In this document: positions 1-11,230 of the stretch, one piece after another | How the letters are laid out: each line of letters opens with the position of its first letter | Position numbering within the stretch: position 1 is the first letter of the stretch | Source of the DNA: Thereva unica | Taxonomy: Eukaryota > Arthropoda > Insecta > Diptera > Therevidae | Assembly: GCA_949987705.1 (NCBI GenBank) | Contig: OX465281.1 | Span: forward strand, 222,799,978 to 222,863,977 | Direction: 5' to 3' | Length of the DNA: 64,000 nucleotides | The notes under the pieces: model-generated | What the model saw: the letters and a program-made list of their open reading frames with translations, nothing else | What the model was told of the DNA's origin: nothing | The model's database searches: none | Program-made: the position numbers and the translations under genes

Positions 1-219
1 AGTGGCCTTCTCCACGTTGGGATCCCCAAGGCGGAATCCTTGGGCCTCTTTTATTCGGTACTTTTACTAACCATATTAAAAAATTCATATGTATGCAGAC
101 GATGTGTAGCTTTAGTTCCCTGCGATATGAGATGAAATAGATATGTGGGTGAAGAAGCTTGTTGTTGACTTACGTCATGATCCTGCTGGTCGACATTAAA
201 TTTGCTGCAGCTGAATACT

Positions 220-640
220 TCGAGATCCCAGTGTATTTTTATCTCTGTCACTCTGCTACTTTTCGTCCTGACATTTATGTTATCGCGTTAAATTCGGTTC
301 CTCTTGTTTGTGTTAATAAAGCAAGAAGTCTTGCGGTGGTATTAAATAGCAGCATGACCTGCTGCTATCACATTAGTTTCATTGTTAGTAAAACCAACGG
401 ACTCCTGTCTAAACTTTGCTATCGTTGTGCCTTGTTGAAAAGGTTTGTGCGTATGAATTTGCTTCAAGGCTTACTACTACCTCTTCTAATGCATGGCCTT
501 TCCATATATTCCTCTCTCGATTCATCATGCGCCCGTAAGAGATAGTTTACAGCGAATTCATTAGCTGCTAATAAACTAGCCCGGCGTCATCATGTTCTCT
601 AGCTAAATAGCAGAACGTTGAAGGCCGGTTTGCTTTACTC
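220..640 (+). pseudogene. LINE ORF2 fragment, C-terminal to the RT domain
   Basis: The reading frame through 159-542 resembles the part of a CR1/Jockey-type LINE ORF2 just after the RT catalytic core. It has an 'LNSVPL...ARSLAVVLNSSMTCCYHIS' pattern (fixed-template 'LG(V/I)xxDxxLxWxxHI' motif) followed by a 'LLQGLLLPLL' stretch as in 'LxxSLLLPxxxY'. It stops at 545 and nothing before it looks like an RT core, so it is a short 5'-truncated and decayed remnant. The match is by motif shape only. An unrelated ORF is possible. Confidence 0.4.
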
Positions 641-661
641 AATACTGTCTGGCGAGGGCTT

Positions 662-780
662 GGGGGCCGTCCATAAATTACGTGAGGCGTTTTGGGGGGG
701 GAGGGGGTCCAGCAGAATCTCACCCAATCTCACGTGGGGGAGAGAGGGGGTCTCGGCAAATCTCACGTAATTTTTTCCCC
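662..780. repeat. MITE-like terminus (GTCCATAAATTACGTGAGG type)
   Basis: A G-rich segment beginning GGGGGCCGTCCATAAATTAC and continuing ACGTGAGGCG. The same terminus occurs in inverted orientation at 44189-44217. G-tracts and two CTCACGT words follow. Such ends are typical of small non-autonomous DNA transposons in arthropods. I could not find a matching second end in this copy. Confidence 0.4.
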
Positions 781-789
781 CAAGAAACA

Positions 790-1205
790 GTGTAAAATTG
801 CTAGCAGGCCAGGTCGGCAGGCACGGCCCGATGAAGGCTACGCAATACTCGGTCTAACTGATGGATGAAGACTGATATCCGCAGACAGATATCCGCCTGA
901 CATGCCGTGGCATGCAGGTGACGTCATGATTCCCTACACACACAGGCGAAGGAGACAGTTTAGTAGTTATTTCAAGTGCAAAAATGTCCATGGCCTCAAT
1001 GAAAACTTTACAGGCACAAACAGATTGGTGACTGGAAAAGCCTTTATAATACACGGACCACCATATTTGCTGACACACTGCGAAGAAATTAAACATATTG
1101 CCTTCGCACCAATATGTTTGTGCCTTAAGGCGTTTCCAGACTGCGTGAAGGTTCGAGCGAATACGAGTGTGGATGGTTTTCGCGGCTAGTTCCCGCCTTA
1201 CTTTC
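790..1205 (+). repeat. Dispersed repeat R, copy 1
   Basis: This stretch matches 43120-43460 plus 44030-44110 at several conserved blocks in the same order: the 'ATCCGCCTGA..CGTGGCATGCAGGT' block, 'GTGCAAAAATGT.CATGGCCTC', 'TTTGTGCCTTAAGGC', and 'GAGTGTGGATGGTTTTCGCG'. This copy is uninterrupted at GCCTTAAGGC (near 1125-1135), where the 43-kb copy carries a MITE, so it acts as a near-empty-site reference. The short ORFs on both strands here have no recognisable domain and are treated as non-coding. Confidence 0.6.
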
Positions 1206-1307
1206 AGGTCCAACTAGATACGGCGTGAGCTCGTGCCGTAAATTCACGGCTGGAGACCGAATAGAAGTTCTGCGGTGGTAGTACGTAAGTTGTTTCAGTC
1301 GACCTCT

Positions 1308-1790
1308 TCATACAAATATTCGAGTGTTACAAACAGCGCTGAATAACCGTGACGTGGAACTGGTAGATAAATTCTGCTCCATCGGTAGCATTATTACCGA
1401 AAATGGTGGGGCAGAAGAAGACGTAAGTTCCAGAATAAATAAAGCACGAGGCGCATATGCAAGCCTGTCCCTCATATGAAGATCAACGGTGATCTCCACT
1501 AACACCAAATTGCGGCTGTTCAACGTTAAGGCAGTTCTTTTGTACGGTTGCGAAACATGAAAAGTCACCCAATTCATCACAGGGCGCCTACAAGTCTTCA
1601 TCAACAGATGCCTTCGTCGTATCCTAAAAAGCCGCTGGCAAGATAGAATTTCAAACGAAGAACTATGGCGCCGTGCCGGCCAAGAAAGGATAGACGACCA
1701 AATCAGGCGAAGGAAATGGAATTGGGTTGGCCACACCTTGCGACGCGAAAACGAAAATCTAGCCATATCGTCGACGCATGCTGCCGCTCT
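1308..1790 (+). pseudogene. RTE-like LINE ORF2 C-terminal fragment
   Basis: The + strand encodes the well-known segment downstream of the RT domain of RTE-like LINEs: 'GSIITENGGAEEDVSSRINK', then 'VKAVLLYGCET', then 'LQVFINRCLRRILKS', and finally 'RRRKWNWVGHTLRR'. Two in-frame TGA codons (1477-1479 and 1558-1560) stand where the family has tryptophan. The endonuclease and RT core are missing. It is a 5'-truncated dead copy. The long minus-strand ORF over the same bases is a shadow. Confidence 0.8.
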
Positions 1791-1839
1791 CACTCTAATT
1801 GAACAGTTATGTGAACGCCAGAATCAAAATCAAACAAAG

Positions 1840-2540
1840 CAGCTGCCATCACCGATATTTGGCTAATGTTTATTGCTAATTTATCAACAAAGTATGTGGT
1901 ATCGGACTGTGTAAACGTAGACGAACAGCTTTTCCCTTCCAGCAAAGTCTGAATTAAAAATTTTCTGGGTTCGTGATGCGAAAACATCATATCCAATAAC
2001 TGGTCAGCATCATATCCGAACAGCCCAGAAAGGACAACGGGTAGTGAGAGATCTGTGCCATAAATTCAAGGATTCAAAGATTCAGGAAGGAATGTCACAA
2101 TGGACAACTTTTTCGTTGCACTATGCCTTTGGCACGTTTTCTGCTCTCTTGGAACTTATCCATGGTAGGTACGCTCAAACAAAATAAGACGTGCATCCTG
2201 ACGGGAAGAAGAATGCAACGGCCAAGAGGAACATTCATCAGTGTTTGGTTTTAGCAAAGCTGGCAAAATCTGTACTTGTTCATACGTTCCTAATAAAACC
2301 CGTATTGTGATCTTGATTTCAAGAACGCCCAACAATAATGAGATCGTTCGGCTGAAGAACAAGCCGGAAATGGTTATTTGCTACAACCAAACAAAAGGTG
2401 GAGTGGACAATATGGATGAGATGGTGACGCATTTTTCCACAAAAATAAGCACCCTCCGTTGGCCACATGTCCCGTTATACAGCAGGCTAGACGTTGCTGC
2501 TCTTGATGCCTACATCATTTATGATTTATGATGAAAACAA
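1840..2540 (+). pseudogene. piggyBac-like transposase fragment
   Basis: DDE-type transposase remnant of the piggyBac superfamily. An upstream piece reads 'DIWLMFIANLSTKYVVSDC' and 'VNVDEQLFP', corresponding to the region carrying the first catalytic Asp in 'TxDEQL'. A piece near 2160 ('VGTLKQNKTCI') and the ORF at 2241-2531 give 'KPEMVICYNQTKGGVDNMDE' and 'RWPHVPLYSRLDVAALDAYI', the hallmark end of the catalytic domain. Frames shift between the pieces and there are stops, so it is inactive. The C-terminal Cys-rich domain is not clearly preserved after 2540, and no TTAA-flanked inverted repeats were found. Confidence 0.82.
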
Positions 2541-4370
2541 CGTTTCTATATCCAAGTTCACACGCGTAAGCCGCACTTTCCTCCAGGATCGAAACAAAAA
2601 CAATTAGCTATGCCGGTAGTTGAAATGCGCTCCAGTAACCCAAAGTTCTTAAAAAGATTTTCGACAAGATCTGGTGTTGCACCCTTAACTCTTTATTCAC
2701 GACTTTCAATATCCTCAGAAGCAGAGCCTAGGTATATTTCTGTTCGCATAAAGCATACGAAAACTACTCGTTTTTCGGTCAACTTCGTCGTTCAAATCTT
2801 TGATCTGTTTCGGACTAAATATATTCAAAACATATGTGTATTTTTGATCAATTCTATTTGAAATTCCTAACTGAAAGATAAATAGTAATAACTTGTAGCT
2901 GCACGGAAATATACAAAAAACAAGTGAAACAAATGTAAAATGATACCCGGTTACCTAACAGTGGTCACAAAGATTTAAGTACCGGCACCACCTTCGAAGA
3001 TTCTCACAAATATAATTCTTACAACTTTAGCTTAAGCCAAAAAATCGGTTCAAGCCATAATTCAAATTACCTCCTTTATACGACAAAAAATTTTGTATGA
3101 TACATAATTCGAACTATTTTTGGAGTAGCTGAAATGCAAATGCTATGCATGCTATGTACATGCAAATGTATTCACAAAGAGATTTTACTACTAAAAAACT
3201 CTGCAAAATTTCCACCAGCTCTTCACATTTTTGTGTAAGCCCTGTGTAGGGTATGAATTGATTTAAAATTTCGCAAAAAATTTTGTTGTTTAGCGAGAGA
3301 TATTTTCACGAAAAGAATAACTTCATGACAGGCTGCCTTTGAATAGATTTGGCAAAAAAGTTTCTACTTACACGCGTCCATGTTTCAAAAGCAAAATTTT
3401 AATAAAAAAAAACACCAAACCCTTTTTCCGTTCAATTCTATATAATGTATTTACATCCTTTAAAAAAATCAGAGCTAGGATCTGAAATTACGTTATCAGA
3501 CGAAGACACTTTTCAAATTATTTTTAAACATCCAAAACTCTCATTGATTACAGGGGATTATTAACGTGACTTCAAAAGTAATTTTAATTCGGCGAACTGC
3601 AGATTAAACTTTATTACAGAAGTTGGAGCTTTTACTTAAAACGACGACAGAAGGTTGTAGCCTGGGTAGCCACTCACTTCCAGGAGCATGTGAGATTTCG
3701 TTTATAAATATCGATTCAGCGGCTAAAGAACAGCTCATATGAGTGCTGCCTGAAGAGCTCCTTTGAAGAGTTGTGAATTAAGTTTTAAGTGAAAATTAAA
3801 TTTAATGAGAATATTTTGAATGGGCGTTCTATTCACGCGATACATATACACGTGTGAATACTGATATGTAAGTTTCCATAGCAAATATAATTCCATAAGA
3901 AAGATGCCATTTTTCAGGGATATTGTTTTGAAAGCCCCTTGAACGACCAACCGTTGTGTCGTTGAGTGCAATGTCCGACCAGTGTTGCCATTAATACCAT
4001 AATTATGGTAGACTTACCATTTTTTCCATAAAGACATTCAATGATATCGCGAAAATACCATAATTTGCCTAAAGACTAAAAAAATAAATTTGAAAACAGT
4101 TTTCTGCATTAAAATGTTTGTTCAAATTCATATGCAAAATACTGCCGTATGGCAGGATTTATCTGTTCTATGCATGTCGTCTTTCTATATATGCACTGTA
4201 CATCTATATAAACCGAACACTCTGGGTTCACGCCCCTCTTCTCATAGTATGAAACTTTATTTTAAATACTGACGCGAAAAATTCATTCAAGGTTAGTTTT
4301 TAAAACGTTTTTATTAGCTGGCTTTCTTGTCTGTCTGTTTGTCCGGTACAAATTTGCAATAAATTTTTTT
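2541..4370. other. AT-rich stretch without recognisable gene
   Basis: Short ORFs only, none with a recognisable motif on either strand. Poly-A/poly-T runs are frequent. I see no splice-flanked open frame and no clear repeat boundary. Confidence 0.5.
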
Positions 4371-4430
4371 AATACTTCCGATTATCCGATCACCCTGAAA
4401 TTTTGCACACAGCTTAAGCTCCGATGACAA

Positions 4431-4780
4431 TGCAATATGGTATACTCAATATACAGTTAGATCCATGGCGGCCGCCTCAGAAGGGCGGATTAAAATATTC
4501 TTCACAACCTCTTCGACATGGATATCAAATGAAAGGGTATGATAAGTAGAACACCATAAGCAATATAGTATACTCAATTTATCGTTACGTCCGTGGCGGC
4601 CATCTCAAGAGGGCGGATTACCATTTTCTTCACAACCCTCTCGACATGGGTATCAAATGAAAGGGTATCATAAAAAGAATACAATAAGCTATATAGTATG
4701 TATACTTAATAAACCATTAGATCCATGGCGGCCGACTCAAGAGGGCGAATTACCATTGTCTTCACAATTTTCTGAATGTA
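4431..4780. repeat. Tandem repeat, three units of about 128-132 bp
   Basis: The word 'TCC(A/G)TGGCGGCC' recurs at about 4461, 4589 and 4721. Each time it is preceded by a '(C/T)AATAT(A)G(T)ATACT' block and followed by 'AGGGCG(G/A)ATTA', 'TTCACAAC' and 'TATCAAATGAAAGGGTAT'. Unit starts near 4431, 4559 and 4687 give periods of 128 and 128-132 bp. The units have drifted by point changes and small indels. Likely a minisatellite internal to a dispersed element. Confidence 0.75.
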
Positions 4781-5114
4781 TCTGTCAGATGTTCAAAATC
4801 GATTGCAAAATTTCGCACACAAAACTTAAAAGCAAAAAATAATTATTTAGATAAAAAAAAAAAAAAACTTTTTAATGTACCACATGTAAAACGAACTAAA
4901 AAGTATAAATAATTTCTCCTGGCCCCATACAGATTTAGAACCTCAAACATTTTCCTAACATCATACAGATAGTCCTGAAAATTTGTGATTGTGATTTTGT
5001 AATAAATATTAAAATATTTGTAAGATTTTAAACGAAAAAAACATGATTGATGCGAATGATTCATCAATCCAGCTACTCTACACTCCCACTCCTTACTATT
5101 GTCTTACTTTAATA

Positions 5115-5360
5115 AAAATTAACAGACAGAGACTAGCCGGCCATGCAATGAGGATGGAGGACAACCGTGTCCCAAAACACTTTATAGCCTCAGAAATTTC
5201 GGAAAGTAGGCCAGTAGGTCGACCCAGGAGCAGATGGATACGCTCTGTGACGGCTTACGCAGAGGCAATACTCAACATCCGCAACTGGAGACATGCTGCA
5301 AGGGACCGTCAAACTTGGAAAAATGCCTTAGAGGAGGCCAAGGCTCGATTTGGGCTGTAG
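5115..5360 (+). pseudogene. RTE-like LINE ORF2 C-terminal end
   Basis: The frame ending at 5360 carries the terminal signature of this LINE group: 'RQRLAGHAMRMEDNRVPKH', 'RPVGRPRSRWIRSVTAYAEA' and 'WKNALEEAKARFGL' followed by a stop. A short GGATGGATGG run follows directly, resembling a simple-sequence LINE tail. Everything upstream of the GH..RM block is missing, so only the last roughly 80 codons survive. Upstream residues in the longer ORF (5043-5114) do not fit the family and are probably flanking DNA. Confidence 0.75.
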
Positions 5361-5980
5361 CGTCATTGGGTGGATGGATGGAGCTATGGGAGGATTGTCG
5401 GGTGCCTTAAACCATATGCTACCAAGATTGGCATTTTTAATTATTTCTATGGCATTTAAATAATCGCACAGCTTGGTGAATTGTTTCCTATGATATAGTT
5501 TTACAAGGCTGGCGTTTTATCGCACAGAAATTTTTTATCTTTTCTCTTTACCTGGAATCCACTTTCGTACAACAGAGAGAAAAGCATACAAACTTCTGTG
5601 TCGATTGGGATGTGACAAGGACTTTATTTTTATTAAGTAAAAATACTTGTTTTATCAAACCATTTCCTTCTCTGTTCCAGAAGCCAGATTAAGGATATGA
5701 AGGCTTCTAGATAGAACCTGTGGTATGGGCTCCCTCTACCCTTCCAATAACCTTGACAGCAGAAACAGCACAATATCTTAATGGTTTCAAATTCAATTTC
5801 AATACTCGCTAGTATCACCTCTTGTAGTAAGACATTTGAATGATGAATGAAATTTTGGGAATTGATAGAAATAAATTGTAGCAAACAGAGTTTTGAACTT
5901 ACAGATATATTGAAATTTAATGAAAATTCGCAAGAATACATTATTTAAAGAACATGAGTACTGTAAGTATCGAAAATCAA
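5361..5980. other. No recognisable gene
   Basis: AT-rich. The minus-strand open frame at 5633-5941 has no recognised motif and no splice context. I see no repeat boundary. Confidence 0.5.
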
Positions 5981-5982
5981 CC

Positions 5983-6297
5983 TAAGGCAAGGCGCGCACT
6001 GAGGTGGTGAGAAATTGATGTGGCGGTAGTGTGGTGAGAAAGTGGCAAGTGAACCCAATGCACTGTTTTCATTATTGCTTTTTTTATTGTACAGGTTAGT
6101 GATTGGCACACAGGCAAGAGCATTTTCATCGTCTGACGACCACAAATTAATTGAAAAAATCATGTGGTAAATCGATTCCGCGATATCGGTACGCATTAAC
6201 CCACTTCGATGCCATCCCGCCGGCACTCCACTGACACAACACTTGCAAGTTCATCGCCATGCCACTTCACCGTCACCCCACTTGCTCGCCTTGGTTA
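5983..6297. mobile_element. MITE candidate with imperfect terminal inverted repeats
   Basis: The left end 'AAGGCAAGGCGCGCACTGAG' and the reverse complement of the right end ('ACCAAGGCGAGCAAGTGGGG') align over about 40-60 bases through GGTG-rich sequence with many mismatches. Total length is about 315 bp with no coding potential. A target-site duplication is not clear. Assignment to a transposon class would be guesswork. Confidence 0.45.
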
Positions 6298-6539
6298 ATG
6301 GACATGCAGAAATGACAAACACATTTTTAAAGCAATATCTGTTCCGTATACTTTTCATATGCTTTTTAACATTGCATGTCATTGCAGGGGAGTGCTCCTT
6401 CAAAAGCGTTCTAGAAGTATAATAAAAAAAGCTTTTTAATAAAGAATATTCATGGACGCCTGAGGATATCTGATCCGATATCGGTTTCTAAGCGCGAGCG
6501 TGGTTTTACCAAAGCAGCCCAAAACTAAATTCTAACAAG

Positions 6540-6625
6540 TTATTACCCTCCATATCGAACGAGAGCCGGTCCATTGAGTATGCTATAATGTCAACCTTTA
6601 TAGTCATCAAGATAATCACCCGTTC
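6540..6625. repeat. Diverged dispersed repeat (partner at 52070-52150)
   Basis: The block 'TATTGAGTATGCTA' with its flanks (CGAA..AGA.CCGGT before, '.TCA..A.GATTA/ATCACC' after) recurs at 52070-52150. Identity is partial. Nature unknown. Confidence 0.35.
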
Positions 6626-6761
6626 TCTTCGTTCTAGAAAATTTAAGAAAACTCCAGTAATGCTCCTTTGAGCAGCGCTCCCAATTTTTACTACTGGGTA
6701 CTTCGCATCGTCGTTGCACTTTATAAGCTATCTTTGTACTACCAGTCCGTCATGTCGTTTG

Positions 6762-7150
6762 TCACGTCATGGTGCAATGTCTAGCAGTAAGCTTAGCAAA
6801 GAGGGGAGAGAGGAATGGGTTAAGGGTTATGAAGGTGGCAATGAACCCTGCGTTTGAACTCTTGGATATTGTATTGTATAAAAATACTGACTGCGAGAGA
6901 TTATTCCACAGTCGAGTTGTTCTAGAGTTTCTATCTTGTTGAGTGCGCGAACGGACAGGCTGCAAGTGGTGGGAATGAGATGAGTGGGTTGATCTTGTGT
7001 TGCGGGTATAAGGTTTCCGTGGAGGCCGGAGAGCGTTTATTTCGGAGGAACAGTCACTATGATAGGAGCAATAAAATTTTGTCAGCGCTGCTGCATTCCT
7101 ACGGTGGTTAAGGGGTCTCGTGCGGCACGTTCCTAGTACCTGCACACACA
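6762..7150 (-). pseudogene. CR1/Jockey-like LINE 3' end, antisense
   Basis: On the minus strand the frame contains 'RNSRTTRLWNNLSQSVFLYN' followed by 'SNAGFIATFITLNPFLSPL', the classic last motif of CR1/Jockey-type ORF2 ('RTxRLWNxLPxxVF...FK'). The same family ending, including the downstream non-coding 'ACATTG..CATG.CGTGAC' block, occurs at 56757-56935 (+) and the coding part near 16790-16940 (-). Only the last codons and 3' UTR are present. A 5'-truncated copy. Confidence 0.7.
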
Positions 7151-8885
7151 ACAAGCTTTCTTTTCAACCTTTAATACAGCGCTTACAGGGAAAAGTATTT
7201 CATAATATTTCGGGATCAAGCTTTTCGTTTCTGACTTGGGCTAAAGCTTTTGCGACTTGTGCCTTGTGAACCTTCTGCCGTTTGGTGACCTTTTTTGGTG
7301 ACCCTTTGAGCCACATGTGTAAAGTGTGTAAAACTAGTTGTACTTCGCTGTTACTTGACTTAGCTCCAAAATCCAATTTGCATGCGAAACATTATAAGTT
7401 AACCAAACCGGAAACGTTTCTCAAGACACAAACCCCAGCTTCAGCCCAATAAAAAAACGAGAAGCTGGATTACGCAACAAGTGGCCCCGGAACAACATAG
7501 CTATACTACAAAGCATGCCTCGATGGTCGGGGAGAATACAACACAATGTTATGATGATAAAATGATGTATAATATGTATACTGACATCAGTAATCAGCCC
7601 AGAACGACGGATTAAAATGTTTAGGGGAAGGATTACAGGAGGGGCTACACTTTTTCTCTCGATTCTTACAAAACATCTTTGTGAATTTACAGTCCGATCG
7701 TCAAATAACGGAAAGTTCGTAACTTTTCATCATCCTACGATTGGATCATACCGTGAACTAAGTGAAAACGAAACGATGCATCTTTCAAAAATTTGAAATT
7801 TTTATTCGCCCATGTCTTGTCGCTAGGTTTTTTCACTCTCATCCTTCTAACATCTGGTGCGGTTTATGTCATTTTGTTTATATTTTTAAACCTAACCAGA
7901 TGATAGCAAGAAGACGCCTATTTCGCAATTTCAAAACCAAAACACAATTCCGTAATTAACATTGTAAGTTTCAAGGCCATGTCAATACATAATGCCTTCC
8001 GCATTGCTCGTTTATCTTTGAACATTTTTGCCACTTATCCAAAACATATTCGCCGCCCAAACAGCAATCAATCAAGCTCCGCGAGAATCTCAAGTTATTT
8101 CTAGCATGTCAAATTACAGCATCAACACGACGACATTGGGAGGATTGCTCTAGCGGACGAGTTAGCAACTGAAAATAATTCGGTACGAATTACTTAATTG
8201 GCTCAGACTCGTTCAATGTCCCCAGTCCCCACGCTCGCAGGGGCTTAGTACTCGTCGTGTTCGAGTGACTGAGGTAAAAATAGATAAAACGACGGTTTTA
8301 CGCCCGATGGCGGTCGGCCTTCGAAGCGGCGACGATAGCATCTATTTTGCAGCATAATTCCAATGCACGTGGGAACGGCGCAACACGAACTCAATTTCGC
8401 AGAAGTCGGCCGATAAGTTATTTATGACCTAGACATGGTTTCCAATTCGGAGCTTCCCGTGCGATGGTGGATATCTGATAAGGTGGTTTATGGTGTCACA
8501 TCCTACGTCACTAGTATCAACTGCAGAAAATTTCATGCAAAGATAAATTGCTTTACTGGGGCGGGAACAGGGAGAAGGAGTGTTGAGATATTTTCTTGAT
8601 GATTTTTCTTGAAATTCTGAGAATGCCAAGGATTTGCGACTTTTCAAGTTTTTACACATCTTTTTGCAAGCAGCCTCAAATAAATTGTAGTTGGTGAAAA
8701 ATGTTGTGAAATTAATATTTGTTTAGTTTAATTTGTTTTTGTTCTGCTTTTAAAAAAGGAGAATTCAAGGTTTTTGGTGAACTTAACGATATATTTTGCT
8801 TTAAGATTTTACTGAAATAGAAAGTGACTATTTATTGTGTAAGAATAACGGCAAAGACATATCAGAAGAAGTCGCAAAAGGAATA
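7151..8885. other. No recognisable gene
   Basis: No motif-bearing ORF on either strand. There is a local TTGGTGACC duplication near 7283-7305. The interval around 8250-8420 is less AT-rich but has no open frame flanked by splice sites that I would trust. Confidence 0.45.
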
Positions 8886-8904
8886 ACCCAAACAAACCGT
8901 ACCG

Positions 8905-8980
8905 AAACCTTGGTTGTCTGGAAGTTAAAACGATCGAATGTCAACCCAAAGGTTATTGGTTCGAATCCACTCGGCATAAA
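8905..8980 (+). repeat. tRNA-like segment (possible SINE head)
   Basis: 'TGGTTGTCTGG' followed about 40 bases later by 'GGTTCGAATCC' resembles RNA polymerase III A and B boxes at tRNA spacing. The acceptor and anticodon stems do not pair well, so it is not a functional tRNA. It lies directly before the inverted-repeat element at 8991-9216. A tRNA-derived SINE head unrelated to the main SINE of this window is the best explanation. Confidence 0.4.
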
Positions 8981-8990
8981 TATCCTTTCG

Positions 8991-9216
8991 CGGGTAAAAA
9001 TAAAAACATTGCCTTACAACGGGCGAATACCGGCCGCTTGGGTTTTAAAGGGCGAAGATTGGCCGTAGAGTCCGTAGAGGACGGCCAAACTGGATCAAAA
9101 GATTTAAATGTCTGTTTAAATGTTTAAATGTGCTGTACACACGAGCGTATTGGCGAGGACTATCTTTCACGGCTGGTGTTCGCCCGTTGTAAAGCCATTT
9201 TTTATTTTTACTCGGG
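8991..9216. mobile_element. Short inverted-repeat element (MITE)
   Basis: The left arm 8991-9027 (CGGGTAAAAATAAAAAC... to CGGGCGAA) pairs with the right arm 9179-9216 (TTCGCCCGTTGTAA... to ACTCGGG) over about 37 bases with few mismatches. No coding potential. A right-arm-like half copy is present at 30323-30366. No convincing target duplication. Confidence 0.6.
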
Positions 9217-9429
9217 TAGTCTCTTTGCCTCTCACACCTACATAATATTCATTCGGTCTTGTCTTAATTCTTTACAGCAACTCCTCTTTTCTGTCTTCGC
9301 CTGTAAGCACAATAAGTAAAGAAACCTTCTTATGTTCGATCGCCCAAAGCAACGTTCAGTCATTGGATGAGGAGAATGGAATAAAACCGCGTATTGGCGC
9401 TAATTTCTTTCATTGTTTCTTCTTGCTAG

Positions 9430-9725
9430 AGCTTGCTGTTGGACATTTTACTCTAGAAAGAATCGCTATCAGTGGTGTCAGTGGCATACAATATTCTCCA
9501 GCGGTTTATCGTATGGAAGAAGAGAGTTCGGAGTTGCCTTCATCGTGGAAAAGAAAACGGACTTCAAGCCAGTAAGTAGTATATGTACGCTTCGCATCAA
9601 AACAAGACTGCATAACATTAATTCCGCGCCCACAGAAAGACAAGACGGATGAAGATAAAGAAGAATGCTACCAAGAGCTAACAAACACCATCAGAACCCT
9701 CAAACATGGCTGTCCTTTAACAAGA
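9430..9725 (+). pseudogene. RTE-like LINE endonuclease fragment
   Basis: Pieces of an AP-endonuclease-like domain are spread over shifted frames: 'GLSYGRREFGVAFIVEKK', then 'DFKPVSSICTLRIKTRLHNI', then 'APTERQDG', then after a frame change 'DEDKEECYQELTNTIRTL'. This order matches the RTE/BovB-type endonuclease between its catalytic Glu region and the GDFNA motif. The GDFN and SDH motifs are not seen downstream, so only the middle of the domain remains. Confidence 0.7.
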
Positions 9726-10330
9726 ATAAAACTAATAGCCTGTCCAAGCTATCCAGCACCAGAGCGATAACTGTGTATGCGGGACACTGGCCAATAGATG
9801 AGACCATGAATCAAAAATGGTTATCCCATTCAACACATCATAGCTGCAATTATCCAAAAAGAAACTCTTGCGTCCTTCGTTCGCAAAAGTCCGGCCCTAG
9901 CCAGGGCAAGATACAAAGATACAGTTCATTTGGCGGCCGCACACTGAACAAGGATCCAGAATTAGAGCATTAAACGAACTGAATACAGTTCTTGACTGCT
10001 ACAAATTGGATCTAAAACCCGAAACAAGTCTAGTGGTCAATGAGTACATCAGACGCTTTTATGCCCCCCGTCATTTCAAAGCACCAGTCAGCTAACCATG
10101 TTCCTACCTCCGGCAGCCAAAACTAGAGGCACGTAATGTCATCTATCGGTAATGTCTAAATGAATTTTTCCGTAAGTGGCCGTACTACACATCATCACAG
10201 AGCCTTGGCCTTTATCTCCATTAAAACTATAATGTAATCTACATTTTTGTGTAGGGTCGAGGTTCAGGATTGCCACTACTTCCACTTGAAAGATATTAGC
10301 GTGTGTCGGAAGTTACCAGGACAGTGAACA
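9726..10330. other. Unassigned stretch downstream of the endonuclease fragment
   Basis: A further short open frame (to 9973) and the segment to 10080 may belong to the same decayed LINE, but I recognise no motif in it. After 10100 there is nothing recognisable. Confidence 0.35.
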
Positions 10331-10336
10331 CTAGAT

Positions 10337-10500
10337 CAGGGCTGGCCAAACCGCGGCCCGCGAGATTCAATAAAAAACTTGCAGCCTGAGCAATATTCTA
10401 TCGACGAGTGAATGTCTTGTTACATTCCATGTACCCTGTATCGCTTTGTTTGAATGTAACAAAATATTCACTCGGCGAGAGGATCTGGTTCAGGCTGCAG
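10337..10500. repeat. hAT-like terminus plus imperfect hairpin
   Basis: Begins CAGGGCTGGCCAAACCGCGG, a hAT-style terminal sequence. Next comes an inverted repeat: the arm 10381-10428 (GCAGCCTGAGC ... GACGAGTGAATGT.TTGTTACATTC) pairs with 10452-10498 (GAATGTAACAAAATATTCACTC ... TTCAGGCTGC). No opposite terminus was found, so it may be one end of a non-autonomous element. Confidence 0.5.
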
Positions 10501-10551
10501 GGTGCACTGAGCTTTATTTTTTTTTAGAAATCATGTTCAAAAATATTTTAA

Positions 10552-10870
10552 ATGGCGTTTGAGTCTCTGAGATGTGGATTTGAGTCTCTCGGACCCTTGC
10601 GTAAGCTTAACGGGGACGCAAACCTAAACTCGAAGCCCGGATCAACAAGATCACTTCGAAAGCTCATACGAAATACAGCGAACTTTAACTCAAGCTCAGC
10701 CAATACACAGCAAGTTCAAAAGCTCATCCAGCGTTAAGGCTCATCCGAGGAACATTGAAGTTTAATCTAATTCCACAAGCCCATCCAAGACTCAGCAAAG
10801 TTCATCCAATCTCACGCAGGTGGCGTTCACTAACACCCAAGACCACATCCACACCCAAGGCAACACCCGA
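10552..10870. repeat. Degenerate short-period repeat
   Basis: Repeated 'TTTGAGTCTCT' near 10558-10590, then loosely repeated 'AAGCTCAT(C/A)CGA/CA' words to about 10820. No protein motif. It reads as decayed minisatellite. Confidence 0.35.
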
Positions 10871-10959
10871 TGACGTCACTGTTCCAGTAGTCACATAGAC
10901 CTAATACTTAGCTTTAGCCTGAACCCAAATATGACTATAACGTCTAAAATTTTATTATT

Positions 10960-11230
10960 ATTAGCAAAAAGCACTCAAACATCTTAGCCGTGTTCGAGAG
11001 GAAAATACTGCGGAGGTAGGCTCCGGTGGGCAAGGCATCTAGCTCGTATGAATGAAGATGAGCCTCCTCGGAAAGTTCTCTGCGGTAAGGCCTATGCGGT
11101 GAGACAGCGAGGGAGACCCAACCTCCGCTGGAAGGATGGCTTAGACTAGGACGCTCAGAGCTTAGGGATGTCAAACTGGATGACAGCGGCTCAGAATCGG
11201 GACCGGTGAAGAGAACAATTGCGAGAGGCC
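10960..11230 (+). pseudogene. LINE ORF2 C-terminal end
   Basis: The + strand reads 'LARMNEDEPPRKVL', 'RQRGRPNLRWKDGLD', a stop in place of Glu/Trp-type codons, 'DAQSLGMSNWMTAAQNRDR' and 'REQLREA'. This is the same terminal block seen at 5115-5360 ('GRPRxRW...NWR..A.DR..W...L.EA') but from a different subfamily. It carries at least two stops. Only the 3' end is present. Confidence 0.7.

Noticed and set aside
7283..7305. TTGGTGACC duplication as a regulatory repeat
   Set aside because: Only two short copies. No other support.
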